DNA of 64,000 nt, taken from assembly GCA_025355505.1 (NCBI GenBank), contig JANXZM010000096.1, positions 1-64,000 of the forward strand, given 5' to 3'. The notes under the pieces are model-generated. The model ran no database searches. It had not been told where the DNA came from and saw only the letters and a program-made list of their open reading frames with translations. Positions within the stretch are counted from its first letter, which is position 1, and each line of letters begins with the position of its first letter. The stretch comes from Acidobacteriaceae bacterium. GTDB taxonomy: Bacteria > Acidobacteriota > Terriglobia > Terriglobales > Acidobacteriaceae. The position numbers and the translations under genes are program-made. Below are positions 43,860 to 52,975 of the stretch, piece by piece.

Positions 43860-44315
43860 ATGACCCTTGGCCGCCGCAACGGAACCGAGACTGTCAAGAT
43901 CCGGGACATCGCCATTGACAGCGACCTGCCGGAAAAGTTTCTTGAGTTGATTCTGCTGGAACTCAACAACGCGCGCATCGTGGAAAACGTTTGGGCCGCG
44001 AAGGGTGGCTACCGGCTGCGGCGCGCACCAACGGAGATCGAACTCAGCGAGATCATTCGTCTGCTCGACGGTCCACTTGCACCCTTTGGGGATGCGGATC
44101 AGCTTCGAAGCCTGATCCTCACCAATCCCGACCATCGCGCGCTCTATGGTGTGTCTTTGGAGGGGCGCGATGCCGCGGCCAATATCCTGGAGAGCGCGAC
44201 CGTCGCTGGCATCATCGGAGGTTCCTTCAAATCCCGTAAGCGATCGGGCGCAAGGAAGAACGCGAAGAAAGGCCCTCTTCTCTCTATCGTTCACAAAGAC
44301 GTGAAGAGTAAGTAG
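43860..44315 (+). CDS. Rrf2-family transcriptional regulator with an apparently broken start
   Basis: A winged-helix regulator; helix and wing segments IRDIAIDSDLPEKFLELILLELNNARIV and KGGYRL fit Rrf2 proteins. The conserved N-terminus lies upstream in the same frame (CYALQAIMTLG, reading from 43839), but that frame has no start codon. The natural start would be ATG at 43822, overlapping the peptidase stop. The ATG is one base out of frame, and one extra A in the AAAAA run (43831-43835) would restore MARKKECYALQAI. Either a sequencing indel or a true frameshift is present; initiation at 43860 would lose the first helix. No Fe-S cysteine cluster is seen. Confidence 0.75.
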   Translation: MTLGRRNGTETVKIRDIAIDSDLPEKFLELILLELNNARIVENVWAAKGGYRLRRAPTEIELSEIIRLLDGPLAPFGDADQLRSLILTNPDHRALYGVSLEGRDAAANILESATVAGIIGGSFKSRKRSGARKNAKKGPLLSIVHKDVKSK

Positions 44316-44400
44316 CAATCCCGCAATCGTGCCAGAAAAAGCAGGTCCTTCGATCCGCTCAGGATGACAATTGTTTCTTGGTCACTTGTACGCTGGACTG

Positions 44401-46029
44401 TTAAGCGAGGACAGCCTCGTACTCGCCATAAGCGCCTTTGAAATCGGTAATCTCATGGGTGCCCTCGAAGTGCCAGATCCTGGTCGCGACTTCATCAATC
44501 AGATCCTCATCGTGCGTGACCAGCAGCACCGTTCCGGGATAGCGCTGTAGCGAAATGTTAATGGCGTTGATCGATTCGAGATCCAGATGGTTGGTCGGCT
44601 CGTCGAGCACAAGCACGTTCGGCTTCTGCAGCATCAGTTTGCAGAACAGCAGCCGCGCCGCCTCTCCGCCGGAGAGTATGTCGGTACGCTTGTCGGCGTC
44701 ATCCCGCGGAAATAGCATCATACCCAGCAAGCCGCGAATTTCTTCGGTCGAAGCGGCAGGATCCCACTGATGCAGCCACTCCAGAACCTTGATGCCGGGC
44801 TCGATTAGCGCCTTGTGATCCTGGGCGAAATATCCAACTGAAGCTTCGTGGCCCCAGATAACTTTTCCGCCGTCGACAAAAGGGCCATCGTAGCCACTCG
44901 TTTTGCGCAGCTCCGATTCCGAAACCGTCGGCGAGTTCGCGAGCAGCGCGTTCACCAGAGTAGTCTTGCCAGAGCCGTTGCGACCCATCAACGCGATTTT
45001 TTCACCGCGGATCACGCTCGCCGTGAAGGCGGAAATCACTTTCGCTTCTCCGTACGATTTCGTCACACCTTCGATTTCGAGAATGTGTTTGCCGGAGGGC
45101 CGCTTCTGCTCGAACTTCAGGAACGGACGCTGGATGTTCGACCTTGCCAACTCGGTGACCTGCAGGCGCTCCACTTCCTTGCGCCGCGACTGCACCTGGC
45201 TGGAGCGGGTTCCGGCGGCAAACCGGGCGATGAACTCGTTTAACTGGTCAATCTTCTTTTCGCGCTGCGCGTTTTGCGATTCGATCTGCGACCGAATCTG
45301 CGTCTTAGCGACCACCATGTCGTCATAGGTGCCGGTGTAAGTGATGATGGTCTCGTAATCGATGTCGGCAATGTGGGTGCAAATGCCGTTCAGAAAATGA
45401 CGGTCGTGCGAGATCACGATCAGCACGCCTTCATATTGATTGAGAAAATTCTTCAGCCAGTGGATCGAGTCCAGATCAAGGTGGTTCGTGGGTTCGTCGA
45501 GCAGCAGCGCCTGCGGATGTCCGAAGATAGCCTGCGCCAGCAGTACGCGCATCTTCTGTCCGCCGGGTATCTCTGACATTTTCCGCTCGTGCATTTCATC
45601 CGGAATGTCGAGCCCTTGCAGCAAAATCGCAGCGTCCGTTTCGGCGGTGTAGCCATCTTCCTCCCCGACGATGCCTTCGAGCTCCCCGAGTTTCATACCA
45701 TCCGCGTCGGTCATCTCATGCTTCGCATAGATGATTTCACGTTCTTCGAGAGCGGCCCACAAGCGCCGATTGCCCATAATGACCGCGTCGATCACGCGAT
45801 ACTTGTCGAAAGCGAATTGATCCTGGCTCAGAACGCCGAGCTTCCTCGGGCGGACGACAGTTCCCTTCTGGGGATCAAGTTCGCCGGTCAGGAGCTTCAT
45901 GAACGTGGATTTACCTGCGCCGTTAGGGCCGGTAAGGCCGTAGCGCTTCCCCGGAATAAAGCCGGTGGAAACTTCGTCGAACAGAACTTTGGCGCCGTAG
46001 CGCATGGACACTTTGCTGACTGAAATCAT
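44401..46029 (-). CDS. ABC-F family ATPase (YbiT-like)
   Basis: A soluble tandem ABC ATPase without membrane domains, of the ABC-F translation-factor class. The N-terminal Walker A is GPNGAGKST (near 36), with signature-like PGGQKMRVLLAQ and DEPTNHLDLDS; the second half has GRNGSGKTT, LSGGEAARLL and DEPTNHLDLES. A basic linker (about 245-310, with QSRRKEVERLQV) corresponds to the P-site tRNA-interaction motif. The ATG at 46029 (MISVSKVSM) is preferred to an upstream extension. It probably acts on stalled ribosomes; a substrate or antibiotic link cannot be deduced. Confidence 0.9.
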   Translation of the reverse strand: MISVSKVSMRYGAKVLFDEVSTGFIPGKRYGLTGPNGAGKSTFMKLLTGELDPQKGTVVRPRKLGVLSQDQFAFDKYRVIDAVIMGNRRLWAALEEREIIYAKHEMTDADGMKLGELEGIVGEEDGYTAETDAAILLQGLDIPDEMHERKMSEIPGGQKMRVLLAQAIFGHPQALLLDEPTNHLDLDSIHWLKNFLNQYEGVLIVISHDRHFLNGICTHIADIDYETIITYTGTYDDMVVAKTQIRSQIESQNAQREKKIDQLNEFIARFAAGTRSSQVQSRRKEVERLQVTELARSNIQRPFLKFEQKRPSGKHILEIEGVTKSYGEAKVISAFTASVIRGEKIALMGRNGSGKTTLVNALLANSPTVSESELRKTSGYDGPFVDGGKVIWGHEASVGYFAQDHKALIEPGIKVLEWLHQWDPAASTEEIRGLLGMMLFPRDDADKRTDILSGGEAARLLFCKLMLQKPNVLVLDEPTNHLDLESINAINISLQRYPGTVLLVTHDEDLIDEVATRIWHFEGTHEITDFKGAYGEYEAVLA

Positions 46030-46108
46030 GATCTTCAGGGAACTGCGGGAATCGATCCAATCGGAAGAAGACGCAGCTACTCTCATTAGAATATCACGAC
46101 CGGGGTGC

Positions 46109-46148
46109 CCCACTCATTCGCGCACTTCGTTCTTCGCGAATGAGTGGG
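46109..46148. repeat. Perfect 14-bp inverted repeat
   Basis: CCCACTCATTCGCG (46109-46122) and its complement (46135-46148) flank a 12-nt loop. It lies between the divergent ABC-F and RNB genes, so it is unlikely to be a terminator; a dispersed repeat is more probable. Confidence 0.6.
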
Positions 46149-46275
46149 TTGGCAGCCAAAGTCAAAGGCATCACCACAGAGGGGGCACGGAGGGACACAC
46201 GGAAAGGCAATAAAGACTGAGGGCACTAAGGTGCTCGAAGAAAAATCGGCGATTCGTGTTAGCCTGTTCAGCGCA

Positions 46276-47748
46276 ATGAACAATTCTCGGCCTTCTTCTC
46301 TGAATCTTCAGGCAATGGCACGGCAGGTTATGCTGGCACACGGGTTCGAGCCGGATTTTCCGCCCGGGACCCAGCAACAACTGGCGGACATCAGTGCGCA
46401 TCCGCCGCAACTGGCGCCGACCGATAAGGTCCGGGATCTACGCGGCCTGCTTTGGTCTTCCATTGATAACGACACCTCGCGGGACCTCGACCAGATCGAA
46501 GCTGCCGAACGCCTGCCCAATGGCGACATCAAGGTCATGGTGGGCATCGCCGACGTGGATGCGTTCGTTGGCAAGGACACCCCGATCGATCAGCACGCGG
46601 CCAAGGAGACGACCACCGTCTATACCGGCATCATCAATTTTTCGATGTTGCCGGAAGAGCTATCGACCGGCGCGTCGTCTCTGCTTGAAAACGTGGACCG
46701 GCCGGGCGTGGTGATTGAGTTTGTGGTCAATATCAATGCCGGCGGCTCGATCAGCTCGAGCGACGTGTATCGGGCCATCGTTCGCAACAAGGCGCAACTC
46801 ACCTACGGCGCGGTCGGAACCTGGCTGGAAGGCACGGCGGCGGCTCCGCCAAAAGTAGCCGCGTCTTCGGAACTACAGGCGCAGCTCAAGTTGCAGGACG
46901 AAGTTGCCCAGGCGCTCAGGAAACTGCGCTACGAACATGGCGCGCTGAATATTGACACCAGCGAAGTTCATCCGGTGGTGCTCAACCAGCAGGTTGTCGA
47001 CGTCGTGAAGCAAGAGAAGAATCGGGCCACCGAGTTAATCGAGGATTTCATGATCGCCGCCAACGGCGTGGTGGCGCGGCTGCTGGAAAAAGTTTCTTCC
47101 TTGCGACGCATCGTGAAAACTCCCGCGCATTGGGACGGCATCGTGCGACTGGCGGCGGCGCAGGGTGAAACGCTGCCCGCACAGGCCGATTCCAAGGCGC
47201 TCAACGATTTTCTTCTGAAGCGCAAAGCCGCCGATCCCGATCACTTCGCCGACCTCTCGCTTGCGACCATCAAGCTGATTGGACCGGGCGAATATGTACT
47301 GGAGCGTCCGGGCGATCCCGAGCAGGGGCACTTCGGACTAGCCGTGCAGGATTACACGCACTCGACCGCGCCCAACCGGCGCTTTGCCGACGTGGTCACG
47401 CAGAGGCTGATCAAGAGCTTGCTCGACGGAAAACCCGGACCTTACTCCGACGACGAACTTGCCGGCATCGCGGCGAACTGCACACAGAAAGAAGATGCAG
47501 CGCGAAAAGTGGAGCGGGAAATGTCGAAGCGGTTGGCTGCCGTGGCGATGAGCCATCGGGTCGGCGAAACCTTCGACGCCATCGTCACCGGAGTCACTCC
47601 TAAGGGAACGTTTGTCCGCGTCTTGCAGCCGCACATCGAAGGATTGTTGGCACAAGGAGCGCAGGGTTTGCATGTCGGCGACAAAATTCTGGCTAAGCTG
47701 ACGCGCACTGATGTGCAGCGCGGGTATATTGATTTTGCCAAGGCTTAG
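46276..47748 (+). CDS. RNB-domain ribonuclease (RNase II/R family)
   Basis: A 490-residue 3'-5' exoribonuclease-like protein. The RNB domain has SIDNDTSRDLDQIE, matching the metal-binding Asp cluster except that the fourth Asp is Gln. The HSTAPNRRFADVVTQR segment supplies the conserved YTHFTSPIRRY-like motif, and the C-terminus has an S1-like fold (GETFDAIVTGVTPKGTFVRV). The N-terminal cold-shock domains usual in RNase R are absent, so this is a short form known in several phyla. ATG at 46276 is preferred to an earlier GTG-like extension. The Asp-to-Gln change may alter activity. Confidence 0.88.
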   Translation: MNNSRPSSLNLQAMARQVMLAHGFEPDFPPGTQQQLADISAHPPQLAPTDKVRDLRGLLWSSIDNDTSRDLDQIEAAERLPNGDIKVMVGIADVDAFVGKDTPIDQHAAKETTTVYTGIINFSMLPEELSTGASSLLENVDRPGVVIEFVVNINAGGSISSSDVYRAIVRNKAQLTYGAVGTWLEGTAAAPPKVAASSELQAQLKLQDEVAQALRKLRYEHGALNIDTSEVHPVVLNQQVVDVVKQEKNRATELIEDFMIAANGVVARLLEKVSSLRRIVKTPAHWDGIVRLAAAQGETLPAQADSKALNDFLLKRKAADPDHFADLSLATIKLIGPGEYVLERPGDPEQGHFGLAVQDYTHSTAPNRRFADVVTQRLIKSLLDGKPGPYSDDELAGIAANCTQKEDAARKVEREMSKRLAAVAMSHRVGETFDAIVTGVTPKGTFVRVLQPHIEGLLAQGAQGLHVGDKILAKLTRTDVQRGYIDFAKA

Positions 47749-48549
47749 AACATCCGCCATCTGGTCGACCCGATTGTTAACTCCAAAGGCATTAACCTGT
47801 GTTTCTCACTACCCCCTGACCCTTGGAATCATGGAGTTAGGCTGTGGAAAACTTTCAAAATCTAGAGCTTAAAGGACTTAGCTCGATTTTTGGCTTAAAT
47901 CTATTAATATTCAGAGTCTCAGCGGCTTGCTGACGCCCGCATATTGCCTCAAATTTAGTTATCAAAAAGCTACTAGCGCTTGCGGCCTGACGGCTTCTAG
48001 GGCCGTTCTGGTTGACGGGCACACTTCAGTCCCGTCCTAATCTGAGATTTTCGCGCCGGGGTGGGTGGGAAGTCTATGATGGCGGTCACAGCTTGGGTGT
48101 GATGAAAAATCAGCACGCGGTACTCAGTACCCAGTGGGTGGCAATACGGGCGGCGATCTTAGGTATCGAGGTGTGGGGCAGCTAGCGCTTCCTCGACTTC
48201 CGGGAAAATCTCGAGATTTACGCGGCGGTGGAATCCCAGGTCTCGAAAACCGCTAGACCTGGGGCACCCGGCTGCGGAAAAATGACTCAAGTTGGTAATC
48301 CAAGCATTTTCTCGAACCAAGATTCAACAACTTACGGGAGTATTTTCAGCTCAAAAAGCCCTGAAATTACTACCTTGGTTCATTTTTCCGCAGCCTGTTC
48401 AGCCGTGCCATTTAGGTCAATAAAAATGCGGGCTTTAGCCCCTGAGGGCCTGATAGCCCTCCCGGCAAATCATGAGCCGGAAGATGCGCTCCGATAGCCG
48501 CCGTTGAGGTCCCCGCCCGAGCGGAGTTTGGACGGGACACCCACCTGAG
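47749..48549. other. 800-bp intergenic region rich in repeats
   Basis: No credible gene. It contains GGTACTCAGTACC (a 6-bp dyad near 48118-48130), the MITE-like inverted repeat at 48270-48395, and a palindromic GGGCTTTAGCCCCTGAGGGC-type repeat near 48431-48462. It lies between the convergent RNB and RmuC genes, so it is probably a repeat-insertion hot spot. Confidence 0.6.
48270..48395. repeat. MITE-like inverted repeat (30-bp arms)
   Basis: The 30-bp arms at 48270-48299 and 48366-48395 match as reverse complements at 26 of 30 positions; the outer 16 bp (GGCTGCGGAAAAATGA) are identical. The 66-bp centre encodes nothing. No clear target-site duplication was found. A non-autonomous transposon remnant or a structured repeat is likely. 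Confidence 0.7.
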
Positions 48550-50208
48550 TTAGAACGGGTAAGGTTTGTCAGCCGGGCCTCTCACAGCAACTTCCTCTGT
48601 CGGGGCATCTTCCTGTTCGTCTGTGTCTTCCGCATCGACGAGAGCGGGGCCGAGGATAATTTTCGCTGTTTCTTCTGGCAATTTTTCAACATCGCGAAGC
48701 TTACGATTCATGGCGCGAGTGCGAATTCCCAGGTTTTTCACTGAATTGGCAGCAGTATTAAGCTGTTTCGAAAGACTGTCGACGACCCCGTTGTACTTTC
48801 CGAATTCGCTGCTTACTGCGCCTAGTATCTGCCACACCTCACTTGACCTCTTTGAAATCGCAAGGGTACGGAAGCCCATTTGCAGCGCGTTCAGCAGGGC
48901 CGTGAACGTCGTGGGTCCGGTGAGGGTTACATGATATTCCCGCTGTAACTGCTCGAACAAGCCTGCGCGCCGGAGAACCTCTGCGTAGAGGCTTTCGGTA
49001 GGCAGGAAAAGAATCGCGAAATCCGTTGTTCGTGGCGTGGAGATGTATTTGTCCCGGATAGTCTTAGCGAACTCCTTGATTCGGTTCTCTAACTCCTTGG
49101 CCGCCTTTGCTACCGCTTCGCTGTCACCCAGTTCTGCGGCTGCCAAAATCCTTTCGTAGTCCTCCCGCGGGAACTTAGAATCAACGGGAAGAAGGACCTC
49201 GCCATCTGGTTCCCGCCCTGGCAGTTTGATTGCGAATTCCACCCTCTCCTGACTGCCCTCCTTGACCTGAGCGTTCTTTATATATTGTTCGGGTGATAGG
49301 AACTGCTCCAGAATCGACGCTAACTGATTCTCCCCGTACGTGCCCCGAGCCCGAACATTAGAGAGCACCCTCTTGAGGTCGCCTACGCTGGCCGCCAGCG
49401 TCTGCATCTCACCGATGCCCTTGTGGACCCGTTCAAGCTGCTCGACAACCCGATTGAATGACTCACCGAGACGCGTCTCCAGGGTCGATTGCAGTTTTTC
49501 ATCGACGGTCTTTCGCGTTTCCTCGAGCTTAGTTGCGCTCTCATTCCTGATTACGTCGAGCCGACCCTCGACTGTTTGCTTTAGCGCCTCCTGAGCACGT
49601 TCCTGCTTCTCGGACAAAACCGAAAGGGCCGTGGTCACATGCTCAAGCCGCTCCTTCTGGTGCTCGCCAAGCTGAGTCAGTGTCTCAGACACCGTACGCC
49701 CCAACTTTTCGAAGCTGCCGGTCATCTCCTCCCGCAGATCTTTTGCGGCGCCTGTCTGCTTTGCAGCCGCACCATCAAGCTTCACTTCAATCGCTTGTCT
49801 CAGAGCGTCCCGGTTCGTCGTGGCTTCCTCGCCCATCCGGGTCATATCCTGATCCAATTTGGTGCCAATCGCGGCAGCGCGCTCGTCAATTGTCCTTACG
49901 CCTTTGTCAAGATGGTTGCCGAATTCCTTCACGTCGGCTCCGAGGGAATCGCCGAACTCGCGGAACACCTTAAGAGTTGTCTCCTGAAATCCTCGAAGGT
50001 TATCAGCTAGCTCCTGTCTCAACGCCCGCGCATGCTCGTCTGCGGCCTGCCTAATCCGGTCCGATTCATTCCGAAGAAGCTGCGATATCTGCTCTGAAGT
50101 AACTTCACTTCCGGGTCTACTGACACCGCCGCGAACCAATACCAGAAATGCAAAAAGCGCGGCGACACCAGCCAGCCCCGCTGCTAATATAACGACCCAT
50201 GAAATCAT
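48550..50208 (-). CDS. rmuC: DNA recombination protein RmuC
   Basis: A 552-residue protein with an N-terminal membrane anchor (about 4-26), a long coiled coil (about 35-280) and a PD-(D/E)XK-like nuclease domain (about 290-460) containing YGENQLASILEQFLSPEQY, LPVDSKFPREDYERI and FLPTESLYAEVL. These are RmuC hallmarks; RmuC limits inversions at short inverted repeats. The tail is acidic. Being next to a repeat-rich spacer is noted but need not be meaningful. Confidence 0.93.
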   Translation of the reverse strand: MISWVVILAAGLAGVAALFAFLVLVRGGVSRPGSEVTSEQISQLLRNESDRIRQAADEHARALRQELADNLRGFQETTLKVFREFGDSLGADVKEFGNHLDKGVRTIDERAAAIGTKLDQDMTRMGEEATTNRDALRQAIEVKLDGAAAKQTGAAKDLREEMTGSFEKLGRTVSETLTQLGEHQKERLEHVTTALSVLSEKQERAQEALKQTVEGRLDVIRNESATKLEETRKTVDEKLQSTLETRLGESFNRVVEQLERVHKGIGEMQTLAASVGDLKRVLSNVRARGTYGENQLASILEQFLSPEQYIKNAQVKEGSQERVEFAIKLPGREPDGEVLLPVDSKFPREDYERILAAAELGDSEAVAKAAKELENRIKEFAKTIRDKYISTPRTTDFAILFLPTESLYAEVLRRAGLFEQLQREYHVTLTGPTTFTALLNALQMGFRTLAISKRSSEVWQILGAVSSEFGKYNGVVDSLSKQLNTAANSVKNLGIRTRAMNRKLRDVEKLPEETAKIILGPALVDAEDTDEQEDAPTEEVAVRGPADKPYPF

Positions 50209-50331
50209 GGCCGATTACCTCCTCATATCTTAATGGGCGCATCCTTCTACCCTGACAGTATCAAACTTTGTCAGCTAAGGCAGCGCCCCTCCCACAACCA
50301 GATCTCAGCTTACAGTAACCGGGAAACTGGG

Positions 50332-52149
50332 CTAGCCGTTCTTCTTTTCCAGTTCGGCCCAACGCGCATAGAGGGCGTCGAGTGACTCTTGGGCCACATC
50401 TAGCGCGGCTTGCGCGCTTACGAGATGCGGAGCATCCATCGCGTTGGCCGGATCTTCAAGCTCTTCACGTTTGGCTTGCACTAACTGCTCGGCTTCTTCC
50501 ACTCGCTGCTCGATGCTGGCGTATTCCCGCGCTTCCAGATAGGAAAGTTTTTTCTTCGCCGGCGACGAACTAGAACTGGATGTCTGAAACATTCCCAGGG
50601 CCGTTGCCGCGCCTGACTTTGTGCGCTGGGCCTGCCACGCCTCCCATTGCCCGTAGTCGGCGAAGGTATCGGCGCCGCCTTTTCCGTTTAGTCCGAGGAC
50701 GATGCTGGATACGCGGTCGAGCATGTAGCGATCATGTGTTACCAGCACGAGCGAGCCAGGAAAATCGATCAGACTTTCTTCCAGAATTTCGAGAGTCGGA
50801 ATGTCGAGGTCGTTGGTGGGTTCATCGAGCAGGAGAATGTCGGCGGGTTGAAGCATGAGCTGCGCGATCAGGACGCGTGCGCGTTCGCCTCCGGAAAGCC
50901 GCCCGACCGGCTGGCTGAGTTGCTCGCCAGTAAACAGGAATCGCGCCGCCCATCCGGCCACATGAATTACGCGATCCCGATACACGACAGAATCGCCGTC
51001 CGGCGCTAGCGCGCGGCGCAGAGTCACGTCGGCATCGAGAGTGCGGGTCTGGTCGAAGTAGACGATACGCAGCCAATCGGCGCGGCGAATCTCACCATCG
51101 GTCGGAGCGAGATCTCCCTGCAACAAGCGGAGCAGTGTCGTCTTACCGCTGCCATTCGGCCCTACGAGACCTACGCGCATTCCAGCCGTGAGGATGAAGT
51201 TGAGCCCGTCGAACAATGATCGAGAACCCAACGCGGGGGTTCCCATGGTGCAAGTAACGTCCTGCAGCTCGATCAAGCGCTTGGTCTTGCGGTCGGTGGC
51301 CAAAAAATCGATCTGAGTTGTGGTGCTGCGGGTCCGCATATTCAGGTCGGCTAGCTCTCCCATAAGGTCGCCGGCTTTGCTGATGCGCGCTTTGGACTTG
51401 CGAGTACGAGCTTTCGCGCCGCGGCGGAGCCACTCGATTTCCCCGTGAACTAGATTCTCTAGCGCCTCGTGACGCTTCGACTGCGCGTGCAGGAATTCTT
51501 CTTTCTTCTCCAGAAACTCGGTGTAGCTACCGTGAACGCGGAGCGAGCCGTCGGGATAAATGCGATTGAGCTCGACCATGTCGGTGGTGACATTCTCTAA
51601 AAAGTAACGGTCGTGGCTCACAATGACGCTGGCGAATGCCGCTTGCTCCAGCAAGTCCTCGAGCCACGTGATCCCCGGAAGATCGAGATGGTTGGTGGGC
51701 TCGTCGAGCAGCAGGATATCGGGATGCTGCACCAATGCTTCAACAATTGCGAGGCGCTTCTGCCAGCCGCCGGATAATTCGGTCGCTTGCGCTTCCAGAT
51801 CTTCAAAGCCGGCGCGGCCAAGAGTCTCGGCAAAGCGCGCGCCGCGCTCGGTTCCGGAGACACCGCAAAGATCGAGAGCGCTTTCGATCACGGATCGCAC
51901 CGTGACCCCAGGCTCGAATCGCGAATCTTGCTCTACACAAGCTAGACGGGTTCGCTTGCGAAACGATACTTCCCCGCCATCGGGATTGACTTCGCCGGCC
52001 AGAATTCGTAGAAGCGTGGATTTACCGGATCCGTTCGGACCAATCAGGCCAATACGATCTCCGTCAGAAATGGTAAATGAAACGTTCTGGAAGAGCGGGT
52101 TCGCTCCGAAGGCTTTGGTAATTTCCTGTGCGTTGACAATGGGCGGCAA
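50332..52149 (-). CDS. ABC-F family ATPase (Uup-like)
   Basis: A 605-residue tandem ABC ATPase. Walker A motifs are GPNGSGKST (near 37) and GPNGSGKTT (near 330), with LSGGWQKRL, LSGGERARVL and DEPTNHLDLP/DEPTNDLDIP. The C-terminal coiled coil (about 520-605; YLEAREYASIEQRVEEAEQL) is the Uup C-terminal DNA-binding-type domain. Uup acts in ribosome function and suppression of transposon precise excision. It follows murU by 63 bp, the last of a leftward set with the amgK-type and murU genes. Confidence 0.92.
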   Translation of the reverse strand: MPPIVNAQEITKAFGANPLFQNVSFTISDGDRIGLIGPNGSGKSTLLRILAGEVNPDGGEVSFRKRTRLACVEQDSRFEPGVTVRSVIESALDLCGVSGTERGARFAETLGRAGFEDLEAQATELSGGWQKRLAIVEALVQHPDILLLDEPTNHLDLPGITWLEDLLEQAAFASVIVSHDRYFLENVTTDMVELNRIYPDGSLRVHGSYTEFLEKKEEFLHAQSKRHEALENLVHGEIEWLRRGAKARTRKSKARISKAGDLMGELADLNMRTRSTTTQIDFLATDRKTKRLIELQDVTCTMGTPALGSRSLFDGLNFILTAGMRVGLVGPNGSGKTTLLRLLQGDLAPTDGEIRRADWLRIVYFDQTRTLDADVTLRRALAPDGDSVVYRDRVIHVAGWAARFLFTGEQLSQPVGRLSGGERARVLIAQLMLQPADILLLDEPTNDLDIPTLEILEESLIDFPGSLVLVTHDRYMLDRVSSIVLGLNGKGGADTFADYGQWEAWQAQRTKSGAATALGMFQTSSSSSSPAKKKLSYLEAREYASIEQRVEEAEQLVQAKREELEDPANAMDAPHLVSAQAALDVAQESLDALYARWAELEKKNG

Positions 52150-52212
52150 TGATTTGCGGTCTCCGTGATGTGCTGATTGAGAGTACCAGTTGCGAGGCGT
52201 TCGACGCTGAGC

Positions 52213-52962
52213 CTACTGCGCGATGATTTTTTGCTTAAGATCCTGAGTGGCTTGCGCGACGTTCCGCGGGTTGCCAAGATCACGCCAATAATATTCATCG
52301 GCGCGGAAGGCGAGGATTTTCTCTCCCTGGGCCGCGAGACGCAAGTACGAGGTAATGATGGAGAACGCACCGTCTTCGGTCAACATCGAAAGAAGACGCG
52401 GAGAAATAACGTGGATGCCGGAAAACGCGAGCGCATTCACTTGTTCGGAAGATCGCACAAGCTCGGGCACTTGATCGTCCCCGGATCGCCGGCCGCAAAG
52501 CTGAAGCTGGTCGTCGAACAGCAGGTAGCGCGAGGTCTTGCGATCCTGCACCGCCAAGGTGGCGAGAGCCTGATTTGCAGTGTGAAATTGCACCATGCGC
52601 CGGAGGTCGATCGTGCTGAGGACATCGACGTTATGCACAATGAAGGGGTCTTCGGGGCGGACGGAATCCTCGACAAAGAAATGAGCGGCTTTTTTCAGGC
52701 CACCGCCGGTATCGAGCAGCACCTCCTCGCGCGAGACTTCAATGCGCATTCCGAAGTTGTCGTTCGTTTTCAGGTACTCCAGAATCATATCGGCAAAGTG
52801 ATAAACGTTGAGGATCACTTCGCGAACTCCAAAGCTGCGCAAGCGCGCGAGAGCGATATCGAGCAGCGTGCGGCCGTCAATCTCGACCAATGCTTTGGGG
52901 CGATCGGCGGTGAGCGGACGCAAGCGTGTGCCGAGGCCGGCGGCCAGAATCATCGCTTTCAT
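52213..52962 (-). CDS. murU: Nucleotidyltransferase, probable MurNAc-1-phosphate uridylyltransferase
   Basis: Makes UDP-MurNAc from MurNAc-1-phosphate in cell-wall recycling, bypassing fosfomycin-sensitive MurA. The signature LAAGLGTRLRPLTADRPKALVEI is at the N-terminus (residues 6-28 region), with LDTGGGLKKAA and the HNVDVLS metal site. The adjacent AmgK-type kinase gene provides its substrate, so the pair forms a salvage pathway. A glucose-1-phosphate specificity cannot be excluded. Confidence 0.87.
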   Translation of the reverse strand: MKAMILAAGLGTRLRPLTADRPKALVEIDGRTLLDIALARLRSFGVREVILNVYHFADMILEYLKTNDNFGMRIEVSREEVLLDTGGGLKKAAHFFVEDSVRPEDPFIVHNVDVLSTIDLRRMVQFHTANQALATLAVQDRKTSRYLLFDDQLQLCGRRSGDDQVPELVRSSEQVNALAFSGIHVISPRLLSMLTEDGAFSIITSYLRLAAQGEKILAFRADEYYWRDLGNPRNVAQATQDLKQKIIAQ

Positions 52963-52975
52963 GGATTCATCGCCT

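Noticed and set aside
48228-48497. 89-codon rightward open frame
   Set aside because: Covers the MITE-like inverted repeat and has no coding character.
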